In this document: piece after piece, positions 36,160 through 46,427 of the stretch
Position numbering within the stretch: position 1 is the stretch's first letter
Layout of the letters: each line of letters opens with the position of its first letter
NCBI GenBank assembly: GCA_943914355.1
Contig: CALUBS010000012.1
Location: forward strand, 1-64,000
Direction: 5' to 3'
Source: an uncultured Corynebacterium sp.
GTDB taxonomy: Bacteria > Actinomycetota > Actinomycetes > Mycobacteriales > Mycobacteriaceae
DNA: 64,000 nucleotides
Notes under the pieces: model-generated
Told to the model about the DNA's origin: nothing
Databases searched by the model: none
What the model saw: only the letters and a program-made list of their open reading frames with translations
Made by a program: the position numbers and the translations under genes

Positions 36160-36405
36160 GAAATTTTTGCCTTACTGTATGGGGCTTAGGTCTGCCCGAT
36201 TCAGTGTAGTCATACCCCCGCCCAATCCCTAGATATACCCCCACTGCAGGGTTTTCACCCCGGTAAAGCAAACTCCGCGTAAATTACCACCAACAGGAAA
36301 ACGAATTTTGCGCGGCACCCAGGTTTCACAGCCTGCTCGCGCGAAACCCGCCCAAAGCGGTCCCGGGTACACCGATTGTTCAGCGAGTAAAAATAAAAGG
36401 CGTCC

Positions 36406-39174
36406 ATGACAACTTTCTCTATGATTAAGGTGACTTCTATGGCTCTTCGCCGCCTTGGCAGGGTAGCCCTCGCTGCCGGTTTCTCCACCCTCTCCCTATC
36501 CGTCGCGGTTCCTACCGCCTTGGCCGCCCCGGATAATTCCACCGCGGTCATCTCTGAGGTCTACGGCGGTGGCGGAAACAAGGGCGCGAGCTTTTCCAAT
36601 GATTTCATCGAGCTTTATAACCCCACCGATGCCGCGATCGATCTCACCGGCTGGTCCGTGGAGTACTTTGCCTCCAACGGCAATAGCGGCGGCAAGATCA
36701 CCCTGTCCGGCACCATCGCTCCCCACGGTTACTACCTAGTACAGGCTGCCGCCGGCAATGGCCAGGCCCAGGCTCTTCCCGCCCCGGATGCAGAAGGCAA
36801 GGTCAATCTATCCAGCACGAAGGGCTCGGTGCAGCTTGCCGATGCCACCGGCAACCCCATTGACCTCATAGGTTACGGCGCCGCCTCTAAGTTTGAAGGA
36901 TCTGCCACCGGCGCGCTATCCAATGACACCTCCGCCTCCCGCAACGCGGCGGGCACCGATACCGATGACAACTCCGCGGACTTCACCGTCGGCACGCCTT
37001 CTCCCACTAACTCCGGCAACGAGTCCCCCTCCCCGCAGCCAGGCGGATCGGGTGACTCGGGCAGCTCCGATGATTCCGAGAACCTTCCCGCACCCGAGGG
37101 CATTACCCCGATTGCTGAAATCCAAGGCACCGGCGATACCTCCCCGCTCGAGGGCCAGAACGTTGCTACCCAGGGCGTTGTCACCGGCGTGTGGAGCGCG
37201 GGCGGGCTCAACGGCTTTACCATCCAAACCGGCGGCACCGGCCAAGAAACCACCGATGCCTCCCAGGCGCTATTTGTGCACATGGGTAAAAAGGGCGCCG
37301 ATAAATACCCCAGCATCGGCGATTCCGTAGAGATCACCGGCCAGGTCTCCGAGTATTACGGCGCCACCCAGGTAAGCGCTTCTTCCCTCAAGCAGCTCGA
37401 TACCGCATTGGAAGCGGTCACCCCGCTCGCCGTGGATGAGCTGCCCCAAGGCGATGCCGCACGCGAGCCCTTTGAGCACATGCTCATCCAACCCGGCGCG
37501 CACACCGTGACCAATAACTACTCACTCAACCAATACGGCGAGGTCGGCCTCGCCCCGGGCGAGGAAGCCTTCCGCCAGCCTTCCGATGTCCATTCCCCTT
37601 CCACCGACCCTGATTCCGAGCTGCACAAACTGGCCAAGGATAACGCTGAAAAGCTCGTTACCTTGGATGATGGCCGCACCCGCGATTATTTAAGGACCGA
37701 TAAGGACACCCCGCTGCCCTATATCGCCCAAGATGGCGGCAAGACCATCAAGTCCCTGCGCACCACCGATACCATCGAATTCCAGCACCCGGTCATCGTG
37801 CGCTACTCCCACGAGCAGTGGCGCTTCCAGCCCACCGAACCGGTCACCGGTGAGACCGCCGGTGCCGATCTCCCCATCTCCTGGGAAGAATCCCGCGATG
37901 CGGAGCTGCACGCCGTCGATGATGTCAAGGGTGAATACACCATCGGTGCCTTTAACGTGCTGAATTACTTCACCTCCCTGGGCGAGGAATTCGGCGGCAG
38001 CGCCTATACCGACCGCGCGGGCAACAAGGTCACCGTCAACCGTGGCAAGACCCGCGGTGCCTATACCGAATCCGCCTTAAAGGACCAAGAGCGCAAGATC
38101 GTCGCCGCCATCAATGGCCTGGATGCCGATGTCATTGGCCTTTCCGAAATCGAAGATGGCTACGCCGTCACCGGGGACTTTAACCAGCGCGATAAGGCGT
38201 TGAAGCGCCTGACCGAAAAACTCAACGAGGCCGCGGGCTCAGAAAAGTGGGCCTTCGTTCCCTCCCCTTCCAAGGATCAGGTTCCTGAGCGCCCCGATGT
38301 CATCCGCACCGCGTTTATCTATCACAAGGACGTGGTCAAGCCCGTAGGCGAATCCCGCATCTTCCAGGATCCGTGCTTTTCCGGCACCGCCCGCGAGCCG
38401 TTGGCTCAGGAATTCCAACCGCTCAAAAGCGATGACGAGTCCTTCGTCGCCGTGGCCAACCACTTCAAGTCCAAGGGCTCGGTGGCTAAGGGCGATGAAG
38501 ATTCCGGCGATGGCCAGGGCAATAACCCCAACGTCCGCAATGCCCAGGCCCAAGCCGTACTCGATGCCCTGCACAAACAGGACGATTGGAAGGAAAAGCC
38601 GCTCTTTGCCCTGGGTGATTTCAATGCCTATACCCACGAAACCGCACTCGATGTCTTCCGCAACGATGGCTTTACCGTGCCTGCGGAAAAGTACGGCGCC
38701 GATACCTCCTACCAGTTCGGCGGCCTGCTCGGCACCCTAGACCACGTCCTAGCCAATGAGGTTGCCTCAGGCACGCTTGCCGATGCCCAAGTGTGGAACA
38801 TCAACGCCGACGAACCCGTCGCCTTTGAGTACTCCCGCCGCAACTACAACGCAGTGGATTTCTACGATGACTCCCCCTTCCGCGCCTCCGACCACGACCC
38901 CGTGAAGGTCGGTTTCACCCTGGGCGAGGACGAATCCACTGACGCCCCCAGCGGCGACGACCAGGACGATGACAACACCAATGGCCCAGGCTTCGGGTTC
39001 GGCTCTAGCTCACTTGGCACCGCCGCCATTATCGGCTTCGCCATCCTGGCTGGCCTGCTCGCCATCCCCGGCTTCATGGCGGCCACCGGCAACTTGCAAA
39101 AGATAATCCCCGCTGGAATCTGGGGCATGCTCCCGCAGCAGGCGAAAGATTTCATCACTCGCCTGAATAAGTAG
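36406..39174 (+). CDS. nucH: Secreted, membrane-anchored nuclease (lamin-tail + endonuclease/exonuclease/phosphatase domains)
   Basis: Extracellular DNase/RNase of the ExeM/NucH type, which frees phosphate or nucleotides from nucleic acids. 922 residues. The signal peptide (RRLGRVALAAGFSTLSLSVA) ends at ALA-AP (40/41). A lamin-tail-like domain (about 46-165, NDFIELYNPT) and an acidic Ser/Pro linker follow, then an OB-like part. The nuclease domain (about 508-835) has GAFNVLNYF, SEIED, NHFKSKG, GDFNAYTHE, LDHVLAN and SDHDPV. A single helix (about 866-897) near the C-terminus anchors it. ATG 36439 is an alternative start with a more usual signal length. C. glutamicum nucH belongs to the phosphate-starvation regulon; the same is inferred here. 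Confidence 0.85.
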   Translation: MTTFSMIKVTSMALRRLGRVALAAGFSTLSLSVAVPTALAAPDNSTAVISEVYGGGGNKGASFSNDFIELYNPTDAAIDLTGWSVEYFASNGNSGGKITLSGTIAPHGYYLVQAAAGNGQAQALPAPDAEGKVNLSSTKGSVQLADATGNPIDLIGYGAASKFEGSATGALSNDTSASRNAAGTDTDDNSADFTVGTPSPTNSGNESPSPQPGGSGDSGSSDDSENLPAPEGITPIAEIQGTGDTSPLEGQNVATQGVVTGVWSAGGLNGFTIQTGGTGQETTDASQALFVHMGKKGADKYPSIGDSVEITGQVSEYYGATQVSASSLKQLDTALEAVTPLAVDELPQGDAAREPFEHMLIQPGAHTVTNNYSLNQYGEVGLAPGEEAFRQPSDVHSPSTDPDSELHKLAKDNAEKLVTLDDGRTRDYLRTDKDTPLPYIAQDGGKTIKSLRTTDTIEFQHPVIVRYSHEQWRFQPTEPVTGETAGADLPISWEESRDAELHAVDDVKGEYTIGAFNVLNYFTSLGEEFGGSAYTDRAGNKVTVNRGKTRGAYTESALKDQERKIVAAINGLDADVIGLSEIEDGYAVTGDFNQRDKALKRLTEKLNEAAGSEKWAFVPSPSKDQVPERPDVIRTAFIYHKDVVKPVGESRIFQDPCFSGTAREPLAQEFQPLKSDDESFVAVANHFKSKGSVAKGDEDSGDGQGNNPNVRNAQAQAVLDALHKQDDWKEKPLFALGDFNAYTHETALDVFRNDGFTVPAEKYGADTSYQFGGLLGTLDHVLANEVASGTLADAQVWNINADEPVAFEYSRRNYNAVDFYDDSPFRASDHDPVKVGFTLGEDESTDAPSGDDQDDDNTNGPGFGFGSSSLGTAAIIGFAILAGLLAIPGFMAATGNLQKIIPAGIWGMLPQQAKDFITRLNK

Positions 39175-39181
39175 GCTCCGC

Positions 39182-39265
39182 TTACTCGTACAGGCCCATC
39201 TCGTCAGAGAGCATCGCGAGCTCGTCTGCCGCCTGTTGCGTTGTTAGTTCATCTGTTCGTTTCAT
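39182..39265 (-). CDS. Possible 27-residue leaderless small protein
   Basis: A short reading frame beginning MKRTDELTTQQAADELAM and ending EMGLYE. It is strongly helical and acidic in the second half. TATAGT lies exactly 7 bases before the ATG (minus strand, 39273-39278) with no Shine-Dalgarno, the same arrangement as the leaderless genes of this window. It sits 27 bases downstream of the DUF2334 gene and ends next to the nuclease stop. I know no family for it. It could also be the tail of a lost gene. Confidence 0.4.
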   Translation of the reverse strand: MKRTDELTTQQAADELAMLSDEMGLYE

Positions 39266-39292
39266 GTGATCTACTATAAGGCGTCTACCGGA

Positions 39293-39976
39293 CTAATGCG
39301 GAAGGTAAATACTGTAATCAGCGGGAGTAGCGCCCGCGTCAAGCGCGCGGCGAGCAGCCTTCACAAAGTCTTTAATGACCTTGCGGTCATCCAGGTTGCG
39401 GGCGGAGATGGAAAGGCGCACGGTATTGCCGCGCTGGGCGGAGCGCTCTGCCGCGCGGATGATGTTTTTGCGCCACCACTTGGCGGAACCAAAGCCCTCA
39501 CCAAAAGAAAGGTTGCGGGCTTGGTGGAATTTCCCGGTGGGTACCTCCAGGATGCCGCGGGTAGAAGCCGCCGCCTCAAAGGGGAATTTGGGCAGGACCT
39601 GCAATGTTCCAGGAGACATGCGCCAACGCGGGGGCGCAAAGATGGTGGGTTCGAAACCAATCTGCGCCATCTGCCGGGTCGCACCAGCTAGGCGCAGCTT
39701 CGCCTCGTGCGAATTAAGGTTGGCAAACTCCGCGCGGCGGCCTTGCACTGCTTGATCAAAGCCGTTGAGGATAAGCGGACGGCCAGCGGCCGCCTGGTCC
39801 TTGAGCCACTGTTGGGTGTCCTTATCCTTGGCCAGGTGCCAATTGCCGTCAATATGCGGGGCGATGAGCAGGGAGACGGGAATTTCCTCCCGGTCCAGAA
39901 CCGACAGGAAGCTTGTAGCCTGCTTCCGAGTGTCCTCAAAAATACTGGAGATAGAAACCAGAAGGTGGCTAGTCAT
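39293..39976 (-). CDS. DUF2334 polysaccharide-deacetylase-like protein
   Basis: DUF2334 proteins have the seven-stranded barrel of polysaccharide deacetylases; substrates are mostly unknown. The 227-residue product starts SHLLVSISSIFEDTRKQ, has an early PVSLLIAPHIDGNWHL, then FDQAVQGRRAEF where active deacetylases keep a metal-binding His motif, and FAPPRWRMSPGTL. No signal peptide is seen, so it is probably cytoplasmic. The usual catalytic Asp-Asp and HxxxH residues are not obvious, so activity is doubtful. It is followed by the small frame at 39182-39265. Confidence 0.75.
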   Translation of the reverse strand: MTSHLLVSISSIFEDTRKQATSFLSVLDREEIPVSLLIAPHIDGNWHLAKDKDTQQWLKDQAAAGRPLILNGFDQAVQGRRAEFANLNSHEAKLRLAGATRQMAQIGFEPTIFAPPRWRMSPGTLQVLPKFPFEAAASTRGILEVPTGKFHQARNLSFGEGFGSAKWWRKNIIRAAERSAQRGNTVRLSISARNLDDRKVIKDFVKAARRALDAGATPADYSIYLPH

Positions 39977-40065
39977 AGCTCAAATTATCGCACAGTACCG
40001 CCAGATCCGCGCGCTGGCCAGAACGCTGGCCAGGGTGCCAGCCAGCGCACGACTGTGATGGGCAG

Positions 40066-42189
40066 TTACTCCGTCAGGCCGGTGGCCTTATTGATCGTCC
40101 AGGCGTATTCGAAGGCGTTTTGGTGCCACTTATCGTAGCGGCCGGATACACCACCGTGCCCGGCGGCCATTTCCGTCTTGAGCAGGAATTCGCCGCCGGT
40201 GGCGGTAGCGCGCAGCTGAGCGATCCACTTTGCCGGTTCCACGTACAGCACGCGGGTATCGTTCAGCGAGGTGATAGCCAAGATATCCGGATAGTCTTTG
40301 GCCTCGACATTCTCGTAGGGCGAGTAGGACTTCATATAGTCGTAGTATTCCGGATCGTGGTACGGGTCGCCCCACTCTTCCCACTCGGGAACGGTGAGGG
40401 GAAGCTCCGGCATGAGCATCGAGGTCAGCGGATCCACGAAGGGGACGACGGCTTGGATGGCGGTAAAGCGGTCGGGAGCCATATTCGCCACGACGCCCAT
40501 GAGCATGCCGCCGGCAGAGCCACCTTCGGCCACCATCTGGTCTGGGGTGGTCACGCGGCGCTCGATGAGGTCATCGGCCACAGCGATGAAATCGGTAAAG
40601 GTATTTTTCTTCTGCAGCATCTTGCCATCGTCGTACCACTTACGGCCCATCTCGCCGCCGCCGCGCACGTGGGCAACCGCATAAATCATGCCGCGGTCCA
40701 TGAGCGATAGCCGGGTCGCGGAGAAGTACGGGTCCATGCTGGCCTCGTAGGAGCCGTAGCCATACAACAGCGTCGGGTTGGGCTTGGTGCGGTCTAAGTC
40801 GGAACGGTGCACCACGGAGACTGGGATCTTGGTGCCATCGCTCGCAGTCGACCAGATGCGGTAGGCCACGTAATCATTCGGATCATAGCCACCGGGGACT
40901 TCTTGTTCTTTCAGCAGCGTGTACTCGCCGGTATCCACGCGGTAATCGAAAAGCTGCGCGGGCTGAATATAAGACACGTAGTTCACGCGCACTACCGGCG
41001 CATCCCATTCCGGGTTACCGGCCACGGCGACGGTAAAGAGTTCCTCGTTGAAATTGAGTTCTTCGAATTCTCCGAAGTCATCGCCAACGTGCATGATGGC
41101 GGCGCGGCCGATGCCACCGCGGCGGTAGCCCACCACCATGTGGTCACGGTAGGTATCCACGCCCTCGATGCGGGTGGTGTCATCGTGTGCTAGAAGCTCC
41201 GGCAGATCGCGCAGAGCGGGAAGTTCCGCATCCACTTTGGCATAGCCCACTGCGAAGTTCGGGCCGGTGGCGTTGTGGGTGACAATCCAGTAGTCCTCGC
41301 CGCCCACCACGGCATGGTCTACGTCGTAGTCCACACCGGTCTCGCGCTGCCACAGCGGGCGGAATTCGCCTTCGGGGTTCTCCGTATCCAATACCCAGGC
41401 TTCCGAGGTAATCTTCGACCCCACCCCGATGAAGAGGTACTTATCGGAGCGGGCACTGCCGATGCCCACGTTAAAGTGCTCATCTTCCTCGTGGAAGACG
41501 CGCACATCCGCGGACTGCTCGGTGCCTACCTTATGGCGCCACACCGCATCCGGGCGCCAGGCATCATCCACCGTAGAGTAGAAGATATAGCCATCGCCCG
41601 CCCAGGTAGCGCCGTAGAAAATTCCGGTGAGGTGATCTTCTAGAAGCTCTCCCGTTTCGAGGTCCTTAAGGGACAGCTCAAAGCGCTCGTCGCCGGCAAA
41701 GTCCACGGAATAGGCCAGGTAGCGGCCAGAATCTGAGATGGAGGCCGCACCAAGGGCGAAGAAATCCTTGCCCTCTGCCAAGGCATTGGCGTCCAAGATA
41801 ATCTCTTCGCCCTCTGGGCTGCCTTCTTCTGGAATCACCGGCGCGGTCCAGGGATCGCTGCCTTCTTCTACCGGGATGCGGCAGGAATAGCCGTAGTTCT
41901 TCCCCTCTTCGGAGCGGCCGTAGTACCAGTACTTACCGCGGCGGGCTGGCACGGACATATCGGTTTGTTTAATGCGGGATTTAATCTCTTGGAAGATATT
42001 TTCCGTCATCGCATCCAAGTGCCCGGTATGCGCCTCGGTGTAATCATTTTCGGCGTTGAGGTAATCCAGGGTTTCCTGCGATTGCTTATCGCGCATCCAC
42101 TCGTAATTATCCACGAATTCGCGGCCGTGAAATTCGCGTTTTACGGGGTGGACTGGGGCTACCGGTGCGGTCGTCTTTTCATCGCTCAT
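40066..42189 (-). CDS. ptrB: Oligopeptidase B (prolyl oligopeptidase family S9)
   Basis: Cytoplasmic serine peptidase that cuts short peptides after Arg/Lys. At 707 residues it is normal length. An N-terminal seven-bladed propeller (about 70-400) limits access to the active site. The C-terminal alpha/beta hydrolase domain has Ser in GGSAGGMLMG (about 558), Asp in SLNDTRV (about 645) and His in AGHGGVSGRYD (about 677). YEASMDPYFS and HVRGGGEMGRKWYDDGK are typical S9A oligopeptidase B sequence. The ATG has no Shine-Dalgarno. It lies about 60 bases upstream of DUF2334 and downstream of purC. Confidence 0.93.
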   Translation of the reverse strand: MSDEKTTAPVAPVHPVKREFHGREFVDNYEWMRDKQSQETLDYLNAENDYTEAHTGHLDAMTENIFQEIKSRIKQTDMSVPARRGKYWYYGRSEEGKNYGYSCRIPVEEGSDPWTAPVIPEEGSPEGEEIILDANALAEGKDFFALGAASISDSGRYLAYSVDFAGDERFELSLKDLETGELLEDHLTGIFYGATWAGDGYIFYSTVDDAWRPDAVWRHKVGTEQSADVRVFHEEDEHFNVGIGSARSDKYLFIGVGSKITSEAWVLDTENPEGEFRPLWQRETGVDYDVDHAVVGGEDYWIVTHNATGPNFAVGYAKVDAELPALRDLPELLAHDDTTRIEGVDTYRDHMVVGYRRGGIGRAAIMHVGDDFGEFEELNFNEELFTVAVAGNPEWDAPVVRVNYVSYIQPAQLFDYRVDTGEYTLLKEQEVPGGYDPNDYVAYRIWSTASDGTKIPVSVVHRSDLDRTKPNPTLLYGYGSYEASMDPYFSATRLSLMDRGMIYAVAHVRGGGEMGRKWYDDGKMLQKKNTFTDFIAVADDLIERRVTTPDQMVAEGGSAGGMLMGVVANMAPDRFTAIQAVVPFVDPLTSMLMPELPLTVPEWEEWGDPYHDPEYYDYMKSYSPYENVEAKDYPDILAITSLNDTRVLYVEPAKWIAQLRATATGGEFLLKTEMAAGHGGVSGRYDKWHQNAFEYAWTINKATGLTE

Positions 42190-42252
42190 GCCCTACTACT
42201 GTACGCGTCACCGCCGGTTCCCTAGCGGCGGGCAACAGCCGCAGGCAACCAG

Positions 42253-43143
42253 CTAACGCGGCGCAAGGAAGTCCGCGAAGCGCTCACCCGATAGCTTTTC
42301 GTAGGCCTCGATATAGCGCAGACGGGTGGCGGAAACGACGTCATCGGGAAGCGCGGGCGGGGTGGTCTCAGAGGACTTATCCCAGCCGGAGGCATCAGAA
42401 GTCAGCCAATCGCGCACGTACTGCTTATCAAAGGAGGGCTGTACCTCGCCTTCCACGTAAGAATCTGCGGGCCAGTAGCGGGAGGAATCGGGGGTGAGGA
42501 CTTCATCGGCAAGCACGAGCGTGCCATCTGCATCGAGGCCGAACTCGAATTTGGTATCGGCCAAGATAATGCCCTTCTCCTCCGCCAATTGGGCGGCCTT
42601 CGCATAAATGCGCAAGGTAGCCGCGCGCAGTTCCTCGGCGCACTCGCGGCCGAGCTTGTCTGCCACGTGTTCGAAAGACACATTCTCATCGTGATCGCCC
42701 TGCTCAGCCTTGGTGGCCGGAGTGAAAATGGGCTCGGGCAGGCGGGAGGCCTCCACCAAGCCGGCGGGCAGCTCGATGCCGCACACGGTGCCGTCTGCCT
42801 GGTATTCCTTTAAGCCGGAGCCGGTGAGGAAACCGCGCGCCACGCACTCGAAGGGCAGCATGTCTAGCTTCTTGACCACCATGGCGCGACCCAAGCACTC
42901 TTCCGGAATGCGCTCATCATCGAGCGGTCCGGCGAGGTGGTTGGGAAAATCGATGGCATCGAAGAAGAACTTCGAGGTGGCCGTGAGAACCCGGCCCTTG
43001 TCCGGGATGGCCGGTTCCAAGGCAAAGTCGTAGGCGGAGATGCGGTCAGAGACCACCATCAGCAGGGTGGTGTCATCCACATCGTAAATATCGCGGACCT
43101 TGCCGGAGGCTACATGGGTATAAGAAGAAAGCTCAGGACGCAT
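42253..43143 (-). CDS. purC: SAICAR synthase PurC
   Basis: Joins CAIR and aspartate to make SAICAR in purine synthesis. I start at ATG 43143 ([20 protein letters not shown]), giving 296 residues, the usual length. The frame is open a further 92 codons upstream, but that part is antisense to the purB tail and repeat and has no family similarity. The start is leaderless: TATGAT lies 7 bases upstream. Motifs are [36 protein letters not shown] and LADTKFEFG. All active-site regions appear intact. Confidence 0.95.
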   Translation of the reverse strand: MRPELSSYTHVASGKVRDIYDVDDTTLLMVVSDRISAYDFALEPAIPDKGRVLTATSKFFFDAIDFPNHLAGPLDDERIPEECLGRAMVVKKLDMLPFECVARGFLTGSGLKEYQADGTVCGIELPAGLVEASRLPEPIFTPATKAEQGDHDENVSFEHVADKLGRECAEELRAATLRIYAKAAQLAEEKGIILADTKFEFGLDADGTLVLADEVLTPDSSRYWPADSYVEGEVQPSFDKQYVRDWLTSDASGWDKSSETTPPALPDDVVSATRLRYIEAYEKLSGERFADFLAPR

Positions 43144-43156
43144 GGTCCTCATCATA
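43144..43156 (-). promoter_or_regulatory. -10 element of purC
   Basis: TATGAT (43151-43156, minus strand) 7 bases before the purC ATG; indicates a leaderless transcript. Confidence 0.5.
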
Positions 43157-43160
43157 ACGC

Positions 43161-43213
43161 GCGGGTGTGCGCGGGCGTGCGCGGGCGTGCGAGGGCATGT
43201 AAGCCCGCGCACA
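43161..43213. repeat. Four 10-bp tandem repeats and hairpin after purB
   Basis: Four tandem 10-base units from 43161 to 43200 (gcgggtgtgc, gcgggcgtgc twice, gagggcatgt). The units pair with gcccgcgcac (43203-43212) four bases past the purB stop, forming a very GC-rich hairpin in two alternative registers. It probably ends purB transcription, but there is no T tract. Confidence 0.6.
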
Positions 43214-43216
43214 ACG

Positions 43217-44647
43217 CTAAAGAATCTCGCCCGGCGTATAGGCAGCGGCCTTGGGGTGCTCACCCACGAGGGCCTTGATGCGGTGCAGGACTTGAGAGAC
43301 CTGGGATTCAGCGGCGCCGATGAAGGCGTGCTTATCCTCGAGGACCCTTTCGAGCTCGGCCTCGTCCATGGGCAGGCGGTCATCTGCGGCAAGGCGCTGG
43401 ACCAGGTCTTGGTTGCCACCGTTTTCGCGCATATTCAGCGCCACGGCCACGGCGTTTTCCTTGATGACCTCGTGGGCGGTCTCGCGGCCCACCCCGGCGC
43501 GCACCGCGGCCATGAGGATGCGGGTGGTGGCGAGGAAGGGCAGGTAGCGCTCCAGCTCGCGGTCGATCATGGCCGGGAAGGCACCGAATTCATCGAGCAC
43601 GGTGAGGAAGGTTTCGAATTGGCCGTCGATGGCAAAGAAGGCATCGGGAAGCGCCACGCGTCGCACCACCGAGCAGGAGACATCGCCCTCGTTCCACTGG
43701 CTGCCGGCGAGGTCTGCGGCCATGGTGAGGTAGCCGCGCAGGATGACCTGCAGGCCGGTCACGCGTTCGCAGGAGCGGGCGTTCATCTTGTGCGGCATGG
43801 CGGACGAGCCGACCTGGCCTTCCTTGAAGCCCTCGGTGACGGTCTCGTTGCCGGCCATCAGGCGGATGGTGGTGGCCAGCGATGCCGGGGCGGTTCCCAG
43901 GGAGACGAGGCAGGAGATGGCATCGAAATCCAGCGAGCGCGGGTACACCTGGCCCACGGAGTTGAAGATGCGGCGAAAGCCCAGGTAATCCGCAATATTG
44001 GTCTCTAGGGAGGCGAGCTTATCTTCGGAACCGCCCATGAGATCGAGCATGTCCTGCGAGGTACCCATGGGGCCCTTGATGCCGCGCAGCGGGTAGTGCG
44101 AAAGCAGGTCTTCCACGCGTTCGATGGCCAGCAGCATTTCATCGCCGGCGGTGGCAAAGCGCTTGCCCAGCGTGGTGGCCTGTGCGGCCACGTTGTGTGA
44201 GCGCCCAGCCATGACTAGGGATTGGTACTCGGCGGCGTGACGGCCGATGCGCGAGACCACGGCGATGGCCTTATCCCGGATAATTTCCAGCGAGGTGTGG
44301 ATCTGCAACTGCTCCACGTTCTCGGTGAGATCGCGGCTGGTCATGCCCTTGTGGATGTGCTCGTAGCCGGCCAGCGCATTGAATTCTTCGATGCGGGCCT
44401 TCACATCGTGGCGGGTGACGCGCTCGCGCTCAGCAATGGATTCGAGGTTTACGTCCTCGATAACGGCCTCATACGCGCTAATGGCCTTGGCGGGGATGTC
44501 CACGCCCAGGTTCTTCTGGGCGTGCATCACGGCGATCCATAGCTTGCGCTCGAGGATGATTTTATGCTCCGCGCTCCAGATATTGGCAAGCTCTGCGGAA
44601 GCATAACGGGAGGACAGGACGTTGGGGATATTCTTCTTCTCAGCCAC
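43217..44647 (-). CDS. purB: Adenylosuccinate lyase PurB
   Basis: Cleaves SAICAR to AICAR plus fumarate and adenylosuccinate to AMP plus fumarate. The 476-residue protein carries the fumarase/aspartase superfamily signature [15 protein letters not shown], the [17 protein letters not shown] segment and [11 protein letters not shown], with the catalytic His/Ser residues. The start is GTG at 44647, with AATAAT 7 bases upstream (44655-44660) and no Shine-Dalgarno. It lies 42 bases downstream of purD on the same strand but has its own promoter-like element. Confidence 0.96.
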   Translation of the reverse strand: MAEKKNIPNVLSSRYASAELANIWSAEHKIILERKLWIAVMHAQKNLGVDIPAKAISAYEAVIEDVNLESIAERERVTRHDVKARIEEFNALAGYEHIHKGMTSRDLTENVEQLQIHTSLEIIRDKAIAVVSRIGRHAAEYQSLVMAGRSHNVAAQATTLGKRFATAGDEMLLAIERVEDLLSHYPLRGIKGPMGTSQDMLDLMGGSEDKLASLETNIADYLGFRRIFNSVGQVYPRSLDFDAISCLVSLGTAPASLATTIRLMAGNETVTEGFKEGQVGSSAMPHKMNARSCERVTGLQVILRGYLTMAADLAGSQWNEGDVSCSVVRRVALPDAFFAIDGQFETFLTVLDEFGAFPAMIDRELERYLPFLATTRILMAAVRAGVGRETAHEVIKENAVAVALNMRENGGNQDLVQRLAADDRLPMDEAELERVLEDKHAFIGAAESQVSQVLHRIKALVGEHPKAAAYTPGEIL

Positions 44648-44689
44648 GTGGCTTATTATTCCATGCCTGCCCTCCCCCGTGGCTACTTG

Positions 44690-45964
44690 CTAGATAGAAA
44701 TTTCCCCGGCTGCTGCGCGCTTGCCGATGTCCCTCCGGACAAACCCGCCCGCAAACTCAATGCCCTGGGCGGTGGCGTAGGCATTCTCGCGCGCGGCGTC
44801 TAGCGTTTCGCCCTTGCCCAGCACGTTGAGCACGCGGCCACCATTGCTCTGGAATACTCCATTGGAGCGTTTCGTGCCGGCGTGCAGCACGCGCTCTGGA
44901 TCCTCGAGGCCCTCGCCCGTGATGGCATCGCCCTTGCGGGGCGAGGCGGGGTATCCTTCGGCGGCCATGACCACGGTGATGGCATAGCCGTCTTCCCACT
45001 GCAGCGGCTCAAGTTCTGCCAGGGTGCCGGTGGCGGTGGCGTTGAGCGCTTGCGCCAGCGGGGACTTTAGGAGTGAGAGCACCGCTTGGGTCTCTGGGTC
45101 ACCAAAGCGGCAGTTAAATTCCACCACTGCCGGGCCCTCGTCGCCCCAGGCCAGCCCGGCATAGAGCAGGCCGGAATAGGGGGTGCCGCGGCGCACCATT
45201 TCCTTGGCAACCGGGGTGCATACCTCGTCCACGATGCGCTGCACGTCGTCCTTGCCCAGCCACGGCAGCGGTGTGTACGCGCCCATGCCGCCGGTATTGG
45301 GGCCCTCGTCATTATCGTAGGCGCGCTTATGGTCCTGGGCGGGCAACAGCGGCACGACGGTTTCGCCATCGACAAGGCAAAACAGCGATACCTCGGGGCC
45401 GGCGAGGAACGATTCCAGCAGCACCGGGTTGCCGGCCCCTAAGACCGCATCCACATGGGCGCGGGCATCGGCGCGCTCGCCGGTGACCACGACGCCCTTG
45501 CCACCTGCCAGGCCATCGTCTTTGACCACGAACTGCGGCCCGAAATTATCGAGCACGGCCTCAATATCGTCCTCGCTAGCCCCTGGGCGCAGCTGCTGCG
45601 CGCGGGCCGTCTTGACCCCAGCGGCCTCCATGACTTCCTTGGCAAAGGCCTTGGAGCCTTCAATCTGGGCGGCGTCCTTATTCGGCCCGAAGACGGCGAT
45701 GCCTTCTGCGCGCAGCGCATCCGCCACACCGGCAACCAGCGGTACCTCGGGGCCGATGACCACGAGCTCAGCATTGATCTCGCGGGCCAGTTCCACCATG
45801 CGTTCTGGGCTATCTACCTGGGAGTATTCCGGGTGCAGGGTAGCCAGCGGCGCCATGGCCGCGCTGCCCGGCGCGACGTGGATCTCCGCAGCCTGTGGAT
45901 CAGCGTGTAGTCCTTTTACGAGGGCGTGTTCACGGCCGCCCGAACCAATTACGAGAATGCGCAT
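44690..45964 (-). CDS. purD: Phosphoribosylamine-glycine ligase PurD
   Basis: Second step of purine synthesis: ATP-dependent joining of glycine to phosphoribosylamine. I start at ATG 45964 ([16 protein letters not shown]), giving 424 residues; a 21-codon upstream extension overlaps the divergent HIT promoter and has no support. The ATP-grasp fold is shown by [15 protein letters not shown], then [15 protein letters not shown] [14 protein letters not shown] and [18 protein letters not shown] lies 7 bases before the ATG. Confidence 0.96.
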   Translation of the reverse strand: MRILVIGSGGREHALVKGLHADPQAAEIHVAPGSAAMAPLATLHPEYSQVDSPERMVELAREINAELVVIGPEVPLVAGVADALRAEGIAVFGPNKDAAQIEGSKAFAKEVMEAAGVKTARAQQLRPGASEDDIEAVLDNFGPQFVVKDDGLAGGKGVVVTGERADARAHVDAVLGAGNPVLLESFLAGPEVSLFCLVDGETVVPLLPAQDHKRAYDNDEGPNTGGMGAYTPLPWLGKDDVQRIVDEVCTPVAKEMVRRGTPYSGLLYAGLAWGDEGPAVVEFNCRFGDPETQAVLSLLKSPLAQALNATATGTLAELEPLQWEDGYAITVVMAAEGYPASPRKGDAITGEGLEDPERVLHAGTKRSNGVFQSNGGRVLNVLGKGETLDAARENAYATAQGIEFAGGFVRRDIGKRAAAGEISI

Positions 45965-45998
45965 GCCCACCATCATAGCTGGGGGTAGCCTGGCAGCT
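45965..45998. promoter_or_regulatory. Divergent leaderless promoters, purD and HIT gene
   Basis: In 34 bases, TATGAT (minus, 45972-45977) precedes the purD ATG by 7 bases and TAGCCT (plus, 45986-45991) precedes the HIT ATG by 7 bases. Confidence 0.55.
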
Positions 45999-46427
45999 AT
46001 GGCTTCTGTATTTAGCAAAATCATCACTGGTGACCTACCCGCCCGCTTTGTCTACCGCGATAAGACTTGCGTGGCTTTCTTATCCATCGAGCCGCTGCGC
46101 TACGGCCACACCCTGGTCGTGCCCGTCGAGGAAGTAGATAAGTGGACCGACCTGGATCCACAGACCTGGACGCACCTGAACGAGGTGGCCCTAGAAATCG
46201 GTGAGGCCATCAAGAACGCGTACGATACCCCGCGCACCGGCTACGTCATCGCCGGCTTCGATGTGCCGCACACCCACATCCACCTCTTCCCCACCGAGAA
46301 GATGGAAGAATACGACTTTGCCAAGGCCTATGCCGCCGAGGACACCGATGATGCCGCCATGGATGAGGCGGCCGCGCGCATCCGCCAGCACCTGGGCACC
46401 AACGAGGACGGCTACCGCGAGGACTAA
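45999..46427 (+). CDS. HIT-family nucleotide hydrolase/transferase
   Basis: Small cytoplasmic histidine-triad protein that hydrolyses nucleoside phosphoramidates or acyl adenylates. The 142-residue protein begins [19 protein letters not shown] and has the triad HTHIHLF (91-97). The C-terminal 40 residues are acidic and longer than in minimal HIT proteins. ATG 45999 follows TAGCCT by 7 bases. Its TAA is interleaved with the TAG of the converging histidine kinase gene in one CTAA. Confidence 0.92.
   Translation: MASVFSKIITGDLPARFVYRDKTCVAFLSIEPLRYGHTLVVPVEEVDKWTDLDPQTWTHLNEVALEIGEAIKNAYDTPRTGYVIAGFDVPHTHIHLFPTEKMEEYDFAKAYAAEDTDDAAMDEAAARIRQHLGTNEDGYRED

Noticed and set aside
43161..43200. Tandem repeat considered as a CRISPR array
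   Set aside because: Units are 10 bases with no spacers and no cas genes nearby.
43144..43419. 92-codon upstream extension of purC
   Set aside because: It overlaps the purB 3' end and the tandem repeats and shows no PurC similarity; the standard PurC start is at 43143.
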